Below are positions 52,916 to 61,803 of a DNA stretch of 64,000 nt, one piece after another. A program made the position numbers and the translations under genes. The stretch's first letter is position 1, and every line of letters starts with the position of its first letter. The notes beneath the pieces are model-generated. The model was not told where the DNA came from, did not search any database, and saw only the letters and a program-made list of their open reading frames with translations. The stretch is from Dryocola sp036489025 (GTDB lineage: Bacteria; Pseudomonadota; Gammaproteobacteria; Enterobacterales; Enterobacteriaceae): positions 124,001 to 188,000 of the forward strand of contig DASXGN010000047.1 in assembly GCA_036489025.1 (NCBI GenBank). The letters are read 5' to 3'.

Positions 52916-54643
52916 TTAGCAGATTGTTTTTTCTTCAATGAACTTGTTAACCAGCGTCATTAACTCGTCCGTTGTCGGTTGAGCAAGAGCCTGCTCTGCT
53001 AACACCTTCGCATCTTCGAAGTTCGTGTTACGAATAATCTTCTTAATGCGCGGGATTGAGATGGCACTCATACTGAATTCGTCCAGACCCATCCCCAGCA
53101 ACAGAAGTGTAGCACGTTCGTCGCCTGCAAGCTCACCACACATACCGGTCCACTTACCTTCTGCATGAGAAGCATCAATAACTTGCTTAATCAGAGTCAG
53201 TACGGACGGTGACATTGGCTGGTAAAGATGGGAAATCATATCATTACCGCGGTCAACTGCCAGCGTATACTGAGTTAAATCATTGGTTCCAATACTAAAG
53301 AAGTCGACTTCTTTGGCTAAATGACGCGCAATTGTTGCGGCGGCAGGGGTTTCTACCATCACGCCAATTTCGATGAATTCGTCAAATGCTTTCCCTTCGT
53401 CACGCAGTTCCTGCTTGTAGATTTCAATCTCTTTACGCAGTGCGCGCACTTCTTCAACAGAGATGATCATCGGGAACATGATGCGCAGCTTACCGAAAGC
53501 AGAGGCGCGCAGGATGGCGCGAACCTGGTCACGCAGAATTTCTTTGCGATCCATGGCGATACGAATAGCACGCCAGCCCAGGAACGGGTTCTCTTCTTTC
53601 GGGAAGTTCATGTAAGGCAGCTCTTTGTCGCCGCCAATGTCCATGGTTCGAACGATAACTGCCTGTGAGCCACAGGCTTCAGCCACGGCTTTGTACGCGG
53701 CAAACTGCTCTTCTTCAGTTGGCAGCGAGTCGCGGTCCATGAACAGGAATTCGGTACGGTACAGGCCGACACCTTCAGCGCCGTTGCGCTCTGCACCGTC
53801 GATATCACGAACGGTACCGATGTTGGCACAGACTTCAACCTGATGGCCGTCGAGGGTGATGGCCGGCAGGTCTTTCAGTTTTGCCAGTTCAGCTTTCTCG
53901 GAGGCAACCTGCTGCTGTACGGCGCGCAGGGATTCGATCTCTTCGTTAGTTGGGTTAACGTAAACTTTGTTATTAACCGCATCGAGGATCAGGTAATCGT
54001 CGTTTTTCACTTCGCTGGTGACGCTACCGGTGCCCACAATCGCTGGCAGTTCCAGGGAACGAGCCATGATTGAAGTGTGGGAGGTGCGGCCGCCAATGTC
54101 AGTGATGAAACCCAGCACCTTTTGCAGGTTCAGCTGTGCGGTTTCAGATGGCGTCAAATCTTTGGCAACCAGGATAACTTCATCCTTGATGGCGCTCAGA
54201 TCGACAATCGCCAGACCGAGGATGTTTTGCAGGAGACGTTTGCCGATATCACGCACGTCAGCCGCACGTTCTTTCAGATACTCATCGTCGAGTTCTTCAA
54301 GAGCAGTGGCCTGGCCTTCAATGATTTCGTAAGCCGCAGCGTCCGCCGTGACTAACTTATCTTTGATCAGGGCTATGATTTCCTGCTCAAGCTCTTCGTC
54401 TTCCAGCAACATAATGTGGCCTTCGAAGATAGCTTCTTTTTCTTCACCGAAGGTCTCGCCAGCTTTAATTTTGATCGCTTCTAATTGAGCAGACGCTTTG
54501 GCGCGACCGCTCAGGAAACGTTCAACTTCCTGCTCAACTTTGTCGGCAGAAATTTTCTTCCGGTCGATGACAATTTCATCTTCCTTCAGCAAAAGTGCCT
54601 TGCCGAAAGCGATACCCGGGGATGCTAAAATGCCTGAAATCAT
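52916..54643 (-). CDS. ptsI: PTS enzyme I (phosphoenolpyruvate-protein phosphotransferase)
   Basis: Enzyme I takes phosphate from PEP and passes it to HPr. The 575 residues equal E. coli PtsI. The phosphorylated histidine is in DIGGRTSHTSIMARSLELP, near residue 189. The PEP domain has LYRTEFLFMDR and the C-terminal GTNDLTQYTLAVDRGN and GMCGELAGD. It is 44 bp after ptsH. Confidence 0.98.
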   Translation of the reverse strand: MISGILASPGIAFGKALLLKEDEIVIDRKKISADKVEQEVERFLSGRAKASAQLEAIKIKAGETFGEEKEAIFEGHIMLLEDEELEQEIIALIKDKLVTADAAAYEIIEGQATALEELDDEYLKERAADVRDIGKRLLQNILGLAIVDLSAIKDEVILVAKDLTPSETAQLNLQKVLGFITDIGGRTSHTSIMARSLELPAIVGTGSVTSEVKNDDYLILDAVNNKVYVNPTNEEIESLRAVQQQVASEKAELAKLKDLPAITLDGHQVEVCANIGTVRDIDGAERNGAEGVGLYRTEFLFMDRDSLPTEEEQFAAYKAVAEACGSQAVIVRTMDIGGDKELPYMNFPKEENPFLGWRAIRIAMDRKEILRDQVRAILRASAFGKLRIMFPMIISVEEVRALRKEIEIYKQELRDEGKAFDEFIEIGVMVETPAAATIARHLAKEVDFFSIGTNDLTQYTLAVDRGNDMISHLYQPMSPSVLTLIKQVIDASHAEGKWTGMCGELAGDERATLLLLGMGLDEFSMSAISIPRIKKIIRNTNFEDAKVLAEQALAQPTTDELMTLVNKFIEEKTIC

Positions 54644-54687
54644 AACCCTACCTTACTTGTGACTGATATTTACGAAGAACCCAGAAC

Positions 54688-54945
54688 TTACTCGAGTTCA
54701 GCCATCAGTTTTACTAAATGCTCAACGGCTTTCTGATCGTCTTCGCCTTCAGCGGAGATCGTAACAACTGTCCCTTGGGTCAGGCCCAGAGTTTGCAGCT
54801 TGAACAGGCTTTTCGCGCTAGCGCTTTTGCCGTTGGAGGTCACAGTGATCTCAGAAGTGAAGCCTTTAGCTTCTTTAACAAACTGAGCAGCAGGGCGGGT
54901 GTGCAGACCGTTCGGAGCGGTAATGGTAACTTCTTGCTGGAACAT
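54688..54945 (-). CDS. ptsH: PTS phosphocarrier protein HPr
   Basis: HPr carries phosphate from enzyme I to all PTS EII enzymes. The 85 residues equal E. coli HPr. The phosphorylated His15 is in NGLHTRPAAQFVKEA, and the regulatory serine region NGKSASAKSLFKLQTLGL is near residue 46. GGGGAAATACA precedes the ATG. The leader upstream closely matches the E. coli ptsH leader. Confidence 0.98.
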   Translation of the reverse strand: MFQQEVTITAPNGLHTRPAAQFVKEAKGFTSEITVTSNGKSASAKSLFKLQTLGLTQGTVVTISAEGEDDQKAVEHLVKLMAELE

Positions 54946-55331
54946 TGTATTTCCCCAACTTATAGGTTTAGTGTTGTGGAACTAAAGTCTAGCCTGGTGG
55001 CTTAACTTTAGCCTGTATAGTTAGCGTCGGCGTTAACTCTATGCGACACAGGATGCTTTGAGAATCGCAAAAAATGCAGCGGCATTACCCGGCCATTCGC
55101 GTTTCGTTCGTCCTTAACCATTATGCCGTGAAAATTGGGCTTAAACCAAACCGTAAAATCGATTCAGCAGCGCCAGCGCACAAAGCGATTAATTTCGCGC
55201 ATCAAAATAATTTGCTGGTTAAATACCAGACCTGGCAGGGTGAAGCAATCCTGAGGTGGGTAAAACTTTGACGAATGCCACAAAAAAGCACCCGTTTGGG
55301 TGCTTTTTTCGTCAGTTTTAACAAGTTGGCA
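54946..55331. other. 386-bp region between cysK and ptsH
   Basis: It holds the ptsH promoters and leader (minus strand) and the cysK terminator at 55282-55309. On the minus strand GGCTAGACT near 54992-55000 looks like an extended -10. The two CRP sites of the E. coli ptsH promoter were not found with good matches. A 65-codon plus-strand frame at 55074-55271 has no recognisable feature or convincing start. Confidence 0.6.
55282..55309 (-). terminator. Terminator of cysK
   Basis: AAAAAAGCACCC-GTTT-GGGTGCTTTTTT is a 12-bp stem with T runs on either strand, about 25 bp after the cysK stop. Confidence 0.93.
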
Positions 55332-56303
55332 TCACTGTTGCAATTCTTTCTCCGTGAAGAGATCTGCGAACAGGGCCGTACTGAGATAGCGCTCACCGGA
55401 AGAAGGAAGGATAACCACAATATTCTTATTGGTAAAGGCTTCATCTTCCTGAAGTTTCAGCGCAGCAGCCACGGCTGCACCGGATGAAATACCCGCCAGA
55501 ATGCCTTCTTCGTCCATCAGGCGACGTGCGGTGGAGATAGCTTCGTCGTTGGTGATGGCAATCACTTTATCGATAAGCTTTAGATCGAGGTTGCCGGGGA
55601 TAAAGCCTGCGCCGATGCCCTGAATTTTGTGCGGGCCTGGTTTCAGCTCTTCACCCGCCAGCGCCTGGGCGATAACCGGGGAATCCGTTGGTTCAACCGC
55701 AACGGTAATCAGATCGGTCTTTCCTTTGGTATTTTTAATATAGCGGGTCACACCGGTCAGCGTCCCGCCGGTGCCTACGCCGGAGATGAAGACATCCACT
55801 TCACCATCGGTGTCTTCCCAGATTTCCGGGCCGGTGGTTTTTTCGTGTATTTCCGGGTTGGCGGGGTTGCTGAACTGCTGCAACAGCAGGAATTTGGCCG
55901 GATCGCTGGCGACGATTTCTTCCGCCTTTTGAATAGCGCCTTTCATGCCTTTCGCGCCCTCGGTCAGCACCAGGTTTGCGCCCAGCGCCTTAAGCAGCTT
56001 GCGGCGCTCGATGCTCATCGTTTCCGGCATGGTCAGCGTCAGCTTGTAGCCGCGGGCCGCTGCCACATAAGCCAGGGCGATACCCGTGTTACCGCTGGTC
56101 GGTTCAACCAGCTCAACGCCAGGTTTTAGCACGCCACGTTTTTCGGCATCCCAAATCATATTGGCTCCGATGCGGCATTTGACGCTGAAGCTTGGGTTGC
56201 GGGACTCGACCTTCGCCAGGATGCGTCCATTACCGATGCGGTTCAGTCGAACCAGCGGCGTATGACCGATTGTCAGAGAGTTGTCTTCGTAGATCTTGCT
56301 CAT
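55332..56303 (-). CDS. cysK: Cysteine synthase A (O-acetylserine sulfhydrylase A)
   Basis: CysK makes cysteine from O-acetylserine and sulfide and binds CysE. The 323 residues equal E. coli CysK. The PLP lysine is in NPSFSVKCRIGANMIW near residue 42, the substrate loop EPTSGNTGIALAYVAA follows, and the PLP phosphate loop SGVGTGGTLTGV is near residue 176. The gene lies 152 bp after cysZ with its own upstream region; CysB control is expected from E. coli. Confidence 0.98.
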   Translation of the reverse strand: MSKIYEDNSLTIGHTPLVRLNRIGNGRILAKVESRNPSFSVKCRIGANMIWDAEKRGVLKPGVELVEPTSGNTGIALAYVAAARGYKLTLTMPETMSIERRKLLKALGANLVLTEGAKGMKGAIQKAEEIVASDPAKFLLLQQFSNPANPEIHEKTTGPEIWEDTDGEVDVFISGVGTGGTLTGVTRYIKNTKGKTDLITVAVEPTDSPVIAQALAGEELKPGPHKIQGIGAGFIPGNLDLKLIDKVIAITNDEAISTARRLMDEEGILAGISSGAAVAAALKLQEDEAFTNKNIVVILPSSGERYLSTALFADLFTEKELQQ

Positions 56304-56427
56304 AGCCCGTCCTTAACTGTATGAAATTTGGGAAACCTCCCCAGCATACCTGCTCGTGAGTTATGGGGAAGTAAAGAAATCGTATATCTATATGTAGAAG
56401 GGAAATAAGGGATTGCAAGAAGGAATA

Positions 56428-56449
56428 AGGAGCGACAAAAGCCGCTCCT
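56428..56449 (-). terminator. Hairpin after cysZ
   Basis: On the minus strand AGGAGCG-N8-CGCTCCT is followed by TATTCCTT. This is a weak to moderate terminator between cysZ and cysK. Confidence 0.65.
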
Positions 56450-56455
56450 GAAAAA

Positions 56456-57217
56456 CTATTTCCACATGGCGTGTTTGGGGCGGTAGCAATCCACCCACAT
56501 TGCGGTTGCGCCGCAGACTGCAACGGGCATGATGACCAGATTAAGGAAGGGAATCAGCGTAAACAGGCTGACCAACGAGCCAAACTGCATATTGATGACC
56601 TTCTTTTCACGCAAAGCGACGCGCATATCGCGGAACGGCACTTTGTGGTTATCAAAAGGATAATCGCAATACTGAATGGCGAGCATCCACGCGCTAAACA
56701 GGAACCACAGCACCGGGGCAACCGTCTGGCCGATACCGGGAATAAAATACAAAATCAGCAGAACCGCCGCGCGCGGCAGGTACCAGGCAAACTTTTGCCA
56801 TTCGCGCTTCATGATGCGCGGCACATCCTTCATCACGCCCAGCACGCCGGTGTCCGGCGGCGTGGCCCCGGTAAGCCTTGCTTCCAGCTGCTCGGCCAGA
56901 AGCCCGTTAAAGGGGGCGGCAATCCAGTTGGCGATGGTTGAGAAAAAGTAGCCAAAGACCAGCAGCAAAGAAACCACCGCCAGCGGCCAGATAAGATAGC
57001 TCAGCCATTGCAGCCAGTTCGGCACGTGAGAAAGCATGGCGGGGATCCAGGCGTCGAGGCGGGTGAACAGCCACCAGAACGCCCCGCCCATCAGCAGGAT
57101 ATTGACCAGCAAAGGTAAAATGACATAGCGCTTGATGCCGGGTTCGCGAACCAGCTTCCAGCCCTGAGAAAAATAGTAAACGCCGCTTTTTGAGACGCTT
57201 CCTGAAGAGGCAACCAT
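56456..57217 (-). CDS. cysZ: Sulfate transporter CysZ
   Basis: CysZ is an inner-membrane sulfate channel feeding cysteine synthesis. The 253 residues equal E. coli CysZ. Family sequence is visible throughout, with hydrophobic segments at about residues 30-50, 65-95, 140-180 and 205-230 and the motif GVYYFSQGWKLVREPGI near the N-terminus. It lies upstream of cysK on the same strand and is divergent from zipA. Confidence 0.95.
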   Translation of the reverse strand: MVASSGSVSKSGVYYFSQGWKLVREPGIKRYVILPLLVNILLMGGAFWWLFTRLDAWIPAMLSHVPNWLQWLSYLIWPLAVVSLLLVFGYFFSTIANWIAAPFNGLLAEQLEARLTGATPPDTGVLGVMKDVPRIMKREWQKFAWYLPRAAVLLILYFIPGIGQTVAPVLWFLFSAWMLAIQYCDYPFDNHKVPFRDMRVALREKKVINMQFGSLVSLFTLIPFLNLVIMPVAVCGATAMWVDCYRPKHAMWK

Positions 57218-57448
57218 AGTTGTAACGGACTCCTTTTACGTCAGCATAATGACCTGCGCCGTCATCATAACCGAGCGGCGAAGGAAAAACTTATTAAGAA
57301 ATGGTCGAAAAATCAGCAAAAAATCGATTTCGTCGCATCTTTATGCTGAGAAAACCGTGTGCGTACTTGCACTTGAGCGGATGGGCAAATACTCTTAGTG
57401 AGTAAATGTTTGCCGCGTTGGCAAGGTGTTAGAACAACAGAGAATATA

Positions 57449-58417
57449 ATGATGCAGGATTTGCGTCTGATATTAATCATTGTTGGCGCGATCGCCATAA
57501 TCGCCTTACTGGTTCATGGCCTTTGGACCAGCCGTAAGGAACGTTCTTCCGTTTTCCGCGATCGTCCGCTGAAGCGCATGAAGTCGAAGCGTGATGAATA
57601 TGATGTGGAAGATGACGCTGACGATGAAGAAGATGAAGGGGTGGGTGAAGTGCGCGTGCGTAAGGTAGCGCCTGCGCAGCAGCCAGTGACTCGCGAGCCG
57701 GAAGCGCCTCGTCAGCCGCAGGCACCTCAGCATCAGTACGAGCCGCCTTATGCAACGGCCGAGCCGCGTCGTGCCGTGCAGCCTCAGCAGCCGGTGCAAG
57801 AAGCGCCTCGTCAGCAGGAAATTCCTGTGCCGCAGCCTGCGCCAGCGCAGCCTGTATCCGTTCCGCAGCCGGAACTGGCTCGACCAGCAGCGCCGAGCGT
57901 GCAGCCAGTGTCTGAGCCAGAAAGGGTTCAGCCGGTTCATCAGCCAGAGCCAGTCGCTGAGCCGGTTATTCAGGAGCCAGCTCCCGCTCCGGCGCCTAAA
58001 GAGACGGTTATCGTGATGAACGTTTCCGCGCATGCGGGCAGCATGATTAACGGCGACGTGCTATTGAACAGCATTCAGCAGGCGGGGTTTATCTTCGGCG
58101 AGATGAATATTTTCCATCGTCATCTCAGCCCAGACGGCAGCGGCCCGGTGCTTTTCAGCCTGGCCAATATGGTTAAACCTGGGTCATTCGATCCGGAAAC
58201 CATGGCGAACTTTGCCACGCCGGGCGTGACTATCTTTATGCAGGTGCCTTCCTACGGCGACCCGCACCAGAACTTCAAGCTGATGCTGCAGTCCGCGCAG
58301 CACATTGCCGATGAAGTGGGTGGCGTGGTCCTCGACGATCAGCGCCGCATGATGACGCCGCAAAAAATGCGCGAGTATCAGGACCGCATCCGCGAGGTCG
58401 TTGAAGCGAACGCCTGA
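57449..58417 (+). CDS. zipA: Cell division protein ZipA
   Basis: ZipA tethers FtsZ to the inner membrane at the septum. The 322 residues compare with 328 in E. coli, starting MMQDLRLILIIVGAIAIIALL. The N-terminal membrane helix (residues 6-24) is followed by a charged stretch (SKRDEYDVEDDADDEEDEG) and a Pro/Gln-rich linker to about residue 175. The FtsZ-binding domain (QQAGFIFGEMNIFHRHL, VGGVVLDDQRRMMTPQKMREYQD in parts) is highly conserved. The frame from 57398 adds 17 leader codons and is rejected. Confidence 0.96.
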   Translation: MMQDLRLILIIVGAIAIIALLVHGLWTSRKERSSVFRDRPLKRMKSKRDEYDVEDDADDEEDEGVGEVRVRKVAPAQQPVTREPEAPRQPQAPQHQYEPPYATAEPRRAVQPQQPVQEAPRQQEIPVPQPAPAQPVSVPQPELARPAAPSVQPVSEPERVQPVHQPEPVAEPVIQEPAPAPAPKETVIVMNVSAHAGSMINGDVLLNSIQQAGFIFGEMNIFHRHLSPDGSGPVLFSLANMVKPGSFDPETMANFATPGVTIFMQVPSYGDPHQNFKLMLQSAQHIADEVGGVVLDDQRRMMTPQKMREYQDRIREVVEANA

Positions 58418-58445
58418 TATTCTGCCGGACAGCTTTCCCCTCTAA

Positions 58446-58469
58446 ACCCCCGCCTGTCGGGGGTTTTTT
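58446..58469 (+). terminator. Terminator of zipA
   Basis: ACCCCCG-CCTGT-CGGGGGT with a T run, ending 17 bp before the ligA start. Confidence 0.9.
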
Positions 58470-58485
58470 CTATTGATGGTGCGAT

Positions 58486-60504
58486 ATGGACTCAATTGAA
58501 CAACAACTCACTCAGCTGCGAACCACGCTTCGCCATCATGAATACCTGTATCATGTCCTTGATAACCCAGAAATTCCGGATGCTGAATACGATCGCCTGA
58601 TGGGTGAGCTTCGCGCGCTGGAAACGGCGCATCCTGAATTAATCACCCCGGACTCGCCGACCCAGCGCGTGGGCGCGGCCCCGCTAAGCGAATTCACCCA
58701 GGTTCGCCATGAAGTGCCGATGCTCTCGCTGGATAACGTGTTTGATGAAGCGAGCTACCTGGCGTTCAACAAACGAGTCCAGGACAGGCTAAAAAGCCCC
58801 GATGACCTGACATTTTGCTGCGAGCTCAAGCTCGATGGCCTGGCGGTCAGCCTGCTGTATGAAGATGGCGTTCTGGTTCGGGCCGCGACGCGCGGTGACG
58901 GCACCACGGGTGAAAACATCACCGCCAATGTCCGCACCATTCGCGCGATCCCGCTCAAACTACGCGGCGATAATATTCCTCGTCGCGTAGAAGTGCGCGG
59001 CGAAGTTTTCCTTCCGCAGGCCGGCTTCGAGAAAATCAATGAAGAAGCCCGTCGTACCGGCGGCAAAATTTTCGCCAACCCGCGCAATGCTGCGGCAGGA
59101 TCGCTGCGCCAGCTCGATCCGCGTATTACCGCTAAACGCCCGCTGACCTTCTTCTGCTACGGTGTGGGCCTGCTGGAAGGCGGTGAACTGCCGGCCAGCC
59201 ATATGGCGCGCCTGCAGCAGTTTAAGGCATGGGGACTGCCGGTCAGCGAACGTATCCGGCTGTGCAGCACGCCAGAAGAAGTCCTCGCGTTTTATCACCA
59301 GGTCGAAGCTGACCGGCCTGCGCTCGGATTTGATATCGACGGCGTGGTTATCAAAGTCGATTCGCTTGCCCTGCAGGAAGCGCTCGGTTTTGTGGCTCGC
59401 GCTCCGCGCTGGGCCGTGGCGTTTAAATTCCCCGCACAGGAACAGATGACGTTTGTGCGCGACGTGGAATTTCAGGTCGGCCGCACCGGGGCTATCACGC
59501 CGGTTGCTCGTCTCGAACCCGTGCAGGTTGCGGGCGTTCTGGTCAGCAATGCGACCTTGCACAATGCCGATGAAATTGAGCGTCTTGGTCTGCGTATCGG
59601 CGACAGGGTGGTTATCCGCCGCGCCGGGGATGTTATCCCTCAGGTTGTCGGCGTGGTTGAATCCGAACGCCCTGCGGATACCAAAGAGATTGTCTTCCCG
59701 ACGCACTGTCCGGTCTGCGGTTCCGACGTTGAGCGCGTGGAGGGCGAAGTGGTCACTCGCTGCACCGGCGGTTTGATTTGCGGCGCTCAGCGTAAAGAGG
59801 CGCTTAAGCATTTTGTCTCGCGCAGGGCGCTGGACGTTGACGGCATGGGCGACAAAATCATCGACCAGCTGGTTGAGAAAGAGTACGTCGCCACGCCCGC
59901 CGATCTGTTCCGCCTGACGGCAGGCAAGCTCACCGGGCTGGATCGCATGGGGCCTAAGTCTGCACAGAACGTTGTCGACGCGCTCGAGAAAGCCAGGGAA
60001 ACCACGTTTGCACGCTTCCTCTATGCGCTGGGGATCCGCGAGGTAGGCGAGGCGACGGCCGCCGGTCTGGCCGCGCATTTTGGCTCTCTGGATGCGCTTG
60101 CTGCCGCTTCCATTGAAGATCTTCAGAAGGTGCCAGATGTGGGCATTGTGGTGGCTACTCACGTCTTTAACTTCTTCGAAGAGGAGAGCAACCGCGAGGT
60201 TATTCGCCAGCTTACCGAAGAGGTTGGCGTGCACTGGCCCGCGCCGGTGGTCATTAAAGCGGAAGAAATCGACAGTCCGTTTGCAGGTAAAACGGTTGTG
60301 CTGACGGGCTCGCTCAGCGTTATGGCCCGTGACGATGCCAGAGCGCGCCTGGTGGCGCTTGGGGCGAAAGTTGCAGGCAGCGTGTCGAAGAAAACCGATC
60401 TGGTGATCGCCGGTGAAGCCGCAGGCTCCAAGCTTGCCAAAGCGCAGGAGCTGGGCATTGAAGTCATTGACGAAGCGGAAATGATTCGCTTGCTGGGTGA
60501 GTAA
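58486..60504 (+). CDS. ligA: NAD-dependent DNA ligase
   Basis: LigA seals nicks in replication and repair using NAD. The 672 residues compare with 671 in E. coli. The adenylated lysine is in ELKLDGLAVSLLYEDG (KLDG near residue 115). The zinc finger cysteines are in CPVCGSDVERVEGEVVTRC and the following LICGAQ. Helix-hairpin-helix repeats and a C-terminal BRCT domain (from about residue 595, GKTVVLTGSL) follow. ypeB starts 2 bases after the stop. Confidence 0.98.
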   Translation: MDSIEQQLTQLRTTLRHHEYLYHVLDNPEIPDAEYDRLMGELRALETAHPELITPDSPTQRVGAAPLSEFTQVRHEVPMLSLDNVFDEASYLAFNKRVQDRLKSPDDLTFCCELKLDGLAVSLLYEDGVLVRAATRGDGTTGENITANVRTIRAIPLKLRGDNIPRRVEVRGEVFLPQAGFEKINEEARRTGGKIFANPRNAAAGSLRQLDPRITAKRPLTFFCYGVGLLEGGELPASHMARLQQFKAWGLPVSERIRLCSTPEEVLAFYHQVEADRPALGFDIDGVVIKVDSLALQEALGFVARAPRWAVAFKFPAQEQMTFVRDVEFQVGRTGAITPVARLEPVQVAGVLVSNATLHNADEIERLGLRIGDRVVIRRAGDVIPQVVGVVESERPADTKEIVFPTHCPVCGSDVERVEGEVVTRCTGGLICGAQRKEALKHFVSRRALDVDGMGDKIIDQLVEKEYVATPADLFRLTAGKLTGLDRMGPKSAQNVVDALEKARETTFARFLYALGIREVGEATAAGLAAHFGSLDALAAASIEDLQKVPDVGIVVATHVFNFFEEESNREVIRQLTEEVGVHWPAPVVIKAEEIDSPFAGKTVVLTGSLSVMARDDARARLVALGAKVAGSVSKKTDLVIAGEAAGSKLAKAQELGIEVIDEAEMIRLLGE

Positions 60505-60505
60505 A

Positions 60506-60721
60506 ATGGACAAAGAGCAGCTGATTGAGATAGCCAATACGGTCATGCCCTTCGGCAAATATAAAGGCCGCGTGCTGATTGACGTGCCGGAGGAATACTT
60601 TCTGTGGTTTGCCCGCAAGGATGAATTTCCTCAGGGCCATCTTGGCGAGCTAATGAAGCTGACTTTGCTCATCAAAACGGAAGGGCTGGAGGGGCTGGTA
60701 AAGCCCCTCAAAAGAAGCTAA
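60506..60721 (+). CDS. ypeB: Small DUF3820 protein YpeB
   Basis: A 71-residue cytosolic protein like E. coli YpeB (72), with the family core MPFGKYKGRVLIDVPEEYFLWF. The ATG at 60506 is preceded by GGGTGA inside the end of ligA. A GTG three codons upstream is possible but unlikely. The function is unknown; its constant position after ligA suggests co-expression. Its end overlaps the yfeH stop by 4 bases on the other strand. Confidence 0.9.
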   Translation: MDKEQLIEIANTVMPFGKYKGRVLIDVPEEYFLWFARKDEFPQGHLGELMKLTLLIKTEGLEGLVKPLKRS

Positions 60722-61713
60722 ACGTTGGCGGAGGCCGTTTTCTCTGCGGCCGCCTTTGCCGCCTGGCTTTGGTATCTTCTTGCCATCACGGCGCAAATCA
60801 TGAGCTGCAGCTGGTGGAATATCATCAGCGGCAGCACCATCATCCCCACGGTTGCTACCGGAAAAAGAATGTTTGCCATGGGAATGCCGTTGGCGAGGCT
60901 CTTTTTCGATCCGCAGAACACAATGGTGATTTCATCAGCCTTGCTGAACCCCAGGCGGCGCGCGACAAAAATATTCACCGCTATCACAATGCCCAGCAGC
61001 ACCAGGCTGGCAACGGCGATAAACAGCAGCGATCCCACGCCGACTTTGTGCCAGATCCCGTGGGTGACCGCCTCGCTAAAGGCGGAATAAACGACCAGCA
61101 GAATCGACGTCTGGTCCGTTTTGCCGATCCATTTCTTATTGCGCGCCACCCAGCCGCCAATCCACGGACGCGAAAGATGCCCGAGGATAAACGGTACCAG
61201 CAGCTGGAGCATGATGCTGCCCACCTGCTGCAGATTGCCGCTGGCGCCGTGGACGTGCATCAGCATGCCGACCAGCAGCGGCGAAAGGAATATTCCCAAC
61301 AGGCTTGAGGCGGAGGCGGAACAAACCGCCGCGGCGACATTGCCCCCGGCAATAGAGGTAAAGGCAATGGCCGACTGAACGGTGGCGGGCAAAATACACA
61401 AATATAAAAAGCCGCTATAGATTTCAGGGCTGACGTTGACCGGTGCCCACCAGGTGAAGAGCACACCCAAAAGCGGGAATAAAACGAAGGTGCTACACAT
61501 CACCCACAGATGCAGCCGCCAGTGGCTGCCGCCGGAAACAATCGCCTCGCGAGAGAGTTTGGCTCCGTGCATAAAGAACAGCAGGGCGATAGCTGCCGTT
61601 GTCAGGCCTTCAAAAAAACTGACGAAGCTGCCCTGCGCGGGAAAATAGGAAGCCAGTAAAACGGTGCAAATCAGCGTCAGCGTGAACGGGTCGAGTACGC
61701 GAAAGAGTTTCAT
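60718..61713 (-). CDS. yfeH: Putative solute:sodium symporter YfeH (BASS family)
   Basis: A membrane protein of the bile acid:sodium symporter-like family, 331 residues (E. coli 332), about ten helices. Family blocks ALLFFMHGAKLSREA, ILPATVQSAIAFTSIAGGN and VFCGSKKSLANGIPMA are clear. Three ATG codons occur in a row; the third (61713) is best spaced, six bases from GAGGA, and gives the E. coli start MKLFRVLDPFTLTL. The substrate is unknown. It is divergent from the regulator yfeR. Confidence 0.91.
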   Translation of the reverse strand: MKLFRVLDPFTLTLICTVLLASYFPAQGSFVSFFEGLTTAAIALLFFMHGAKLSREAIVSGGSHWRLHLWVMCSTFVLFPLLGVLFTWWAPVNVSPEIYSGFLYLCILPATVQSAIAFTSIAGGNVAAAVCSASASSLLGIFLSPLLVGMLMHVHGASGNLQQVGSIMLQLLVPFILGHLSRPWIGGWVARNKKWIGKTDQTSILLVVYSAFSEAVTHGIWHKVGVGSLLFIAVASLVLLGIVIAVNIFVARRLGFSKADEITIVFCGSKKSLANGIPMANILFPVATVGMMVLPLMIFHQLQLMICAVMARRYQSQAAKAAAEKTASANV

Positions 61714-61803
61714 CATCATTCCTCAAGCTGGGGTCCGGCTATTGTGCTTTTACCGGTTTAAGAAATAAAATTGATTTATTGAATGCATTAATGAATTAAA
61801 TAA

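Noticed and set aside
55074..55271. 65-codon plus-strand frame between ptsH and cysK
   Set aside because: No recognised family, no good start signal, and it lies across the ptsH promoter/leader region.
54946..55281. CRP sites of the ptsH promoter
   Set aside because: I looked for TGTGA-N6-TCACA and found no acceptable match; regulation may be conserved with weaker sites, but I cannot support them.
58960..60618. 552-codon open frame on the minus strand opposite ligA
   Set aside because: It is the antisense shadow of ligA, a fully conserved gene; the translation has no recognisable motif and is an effect of GC-rich codon use.
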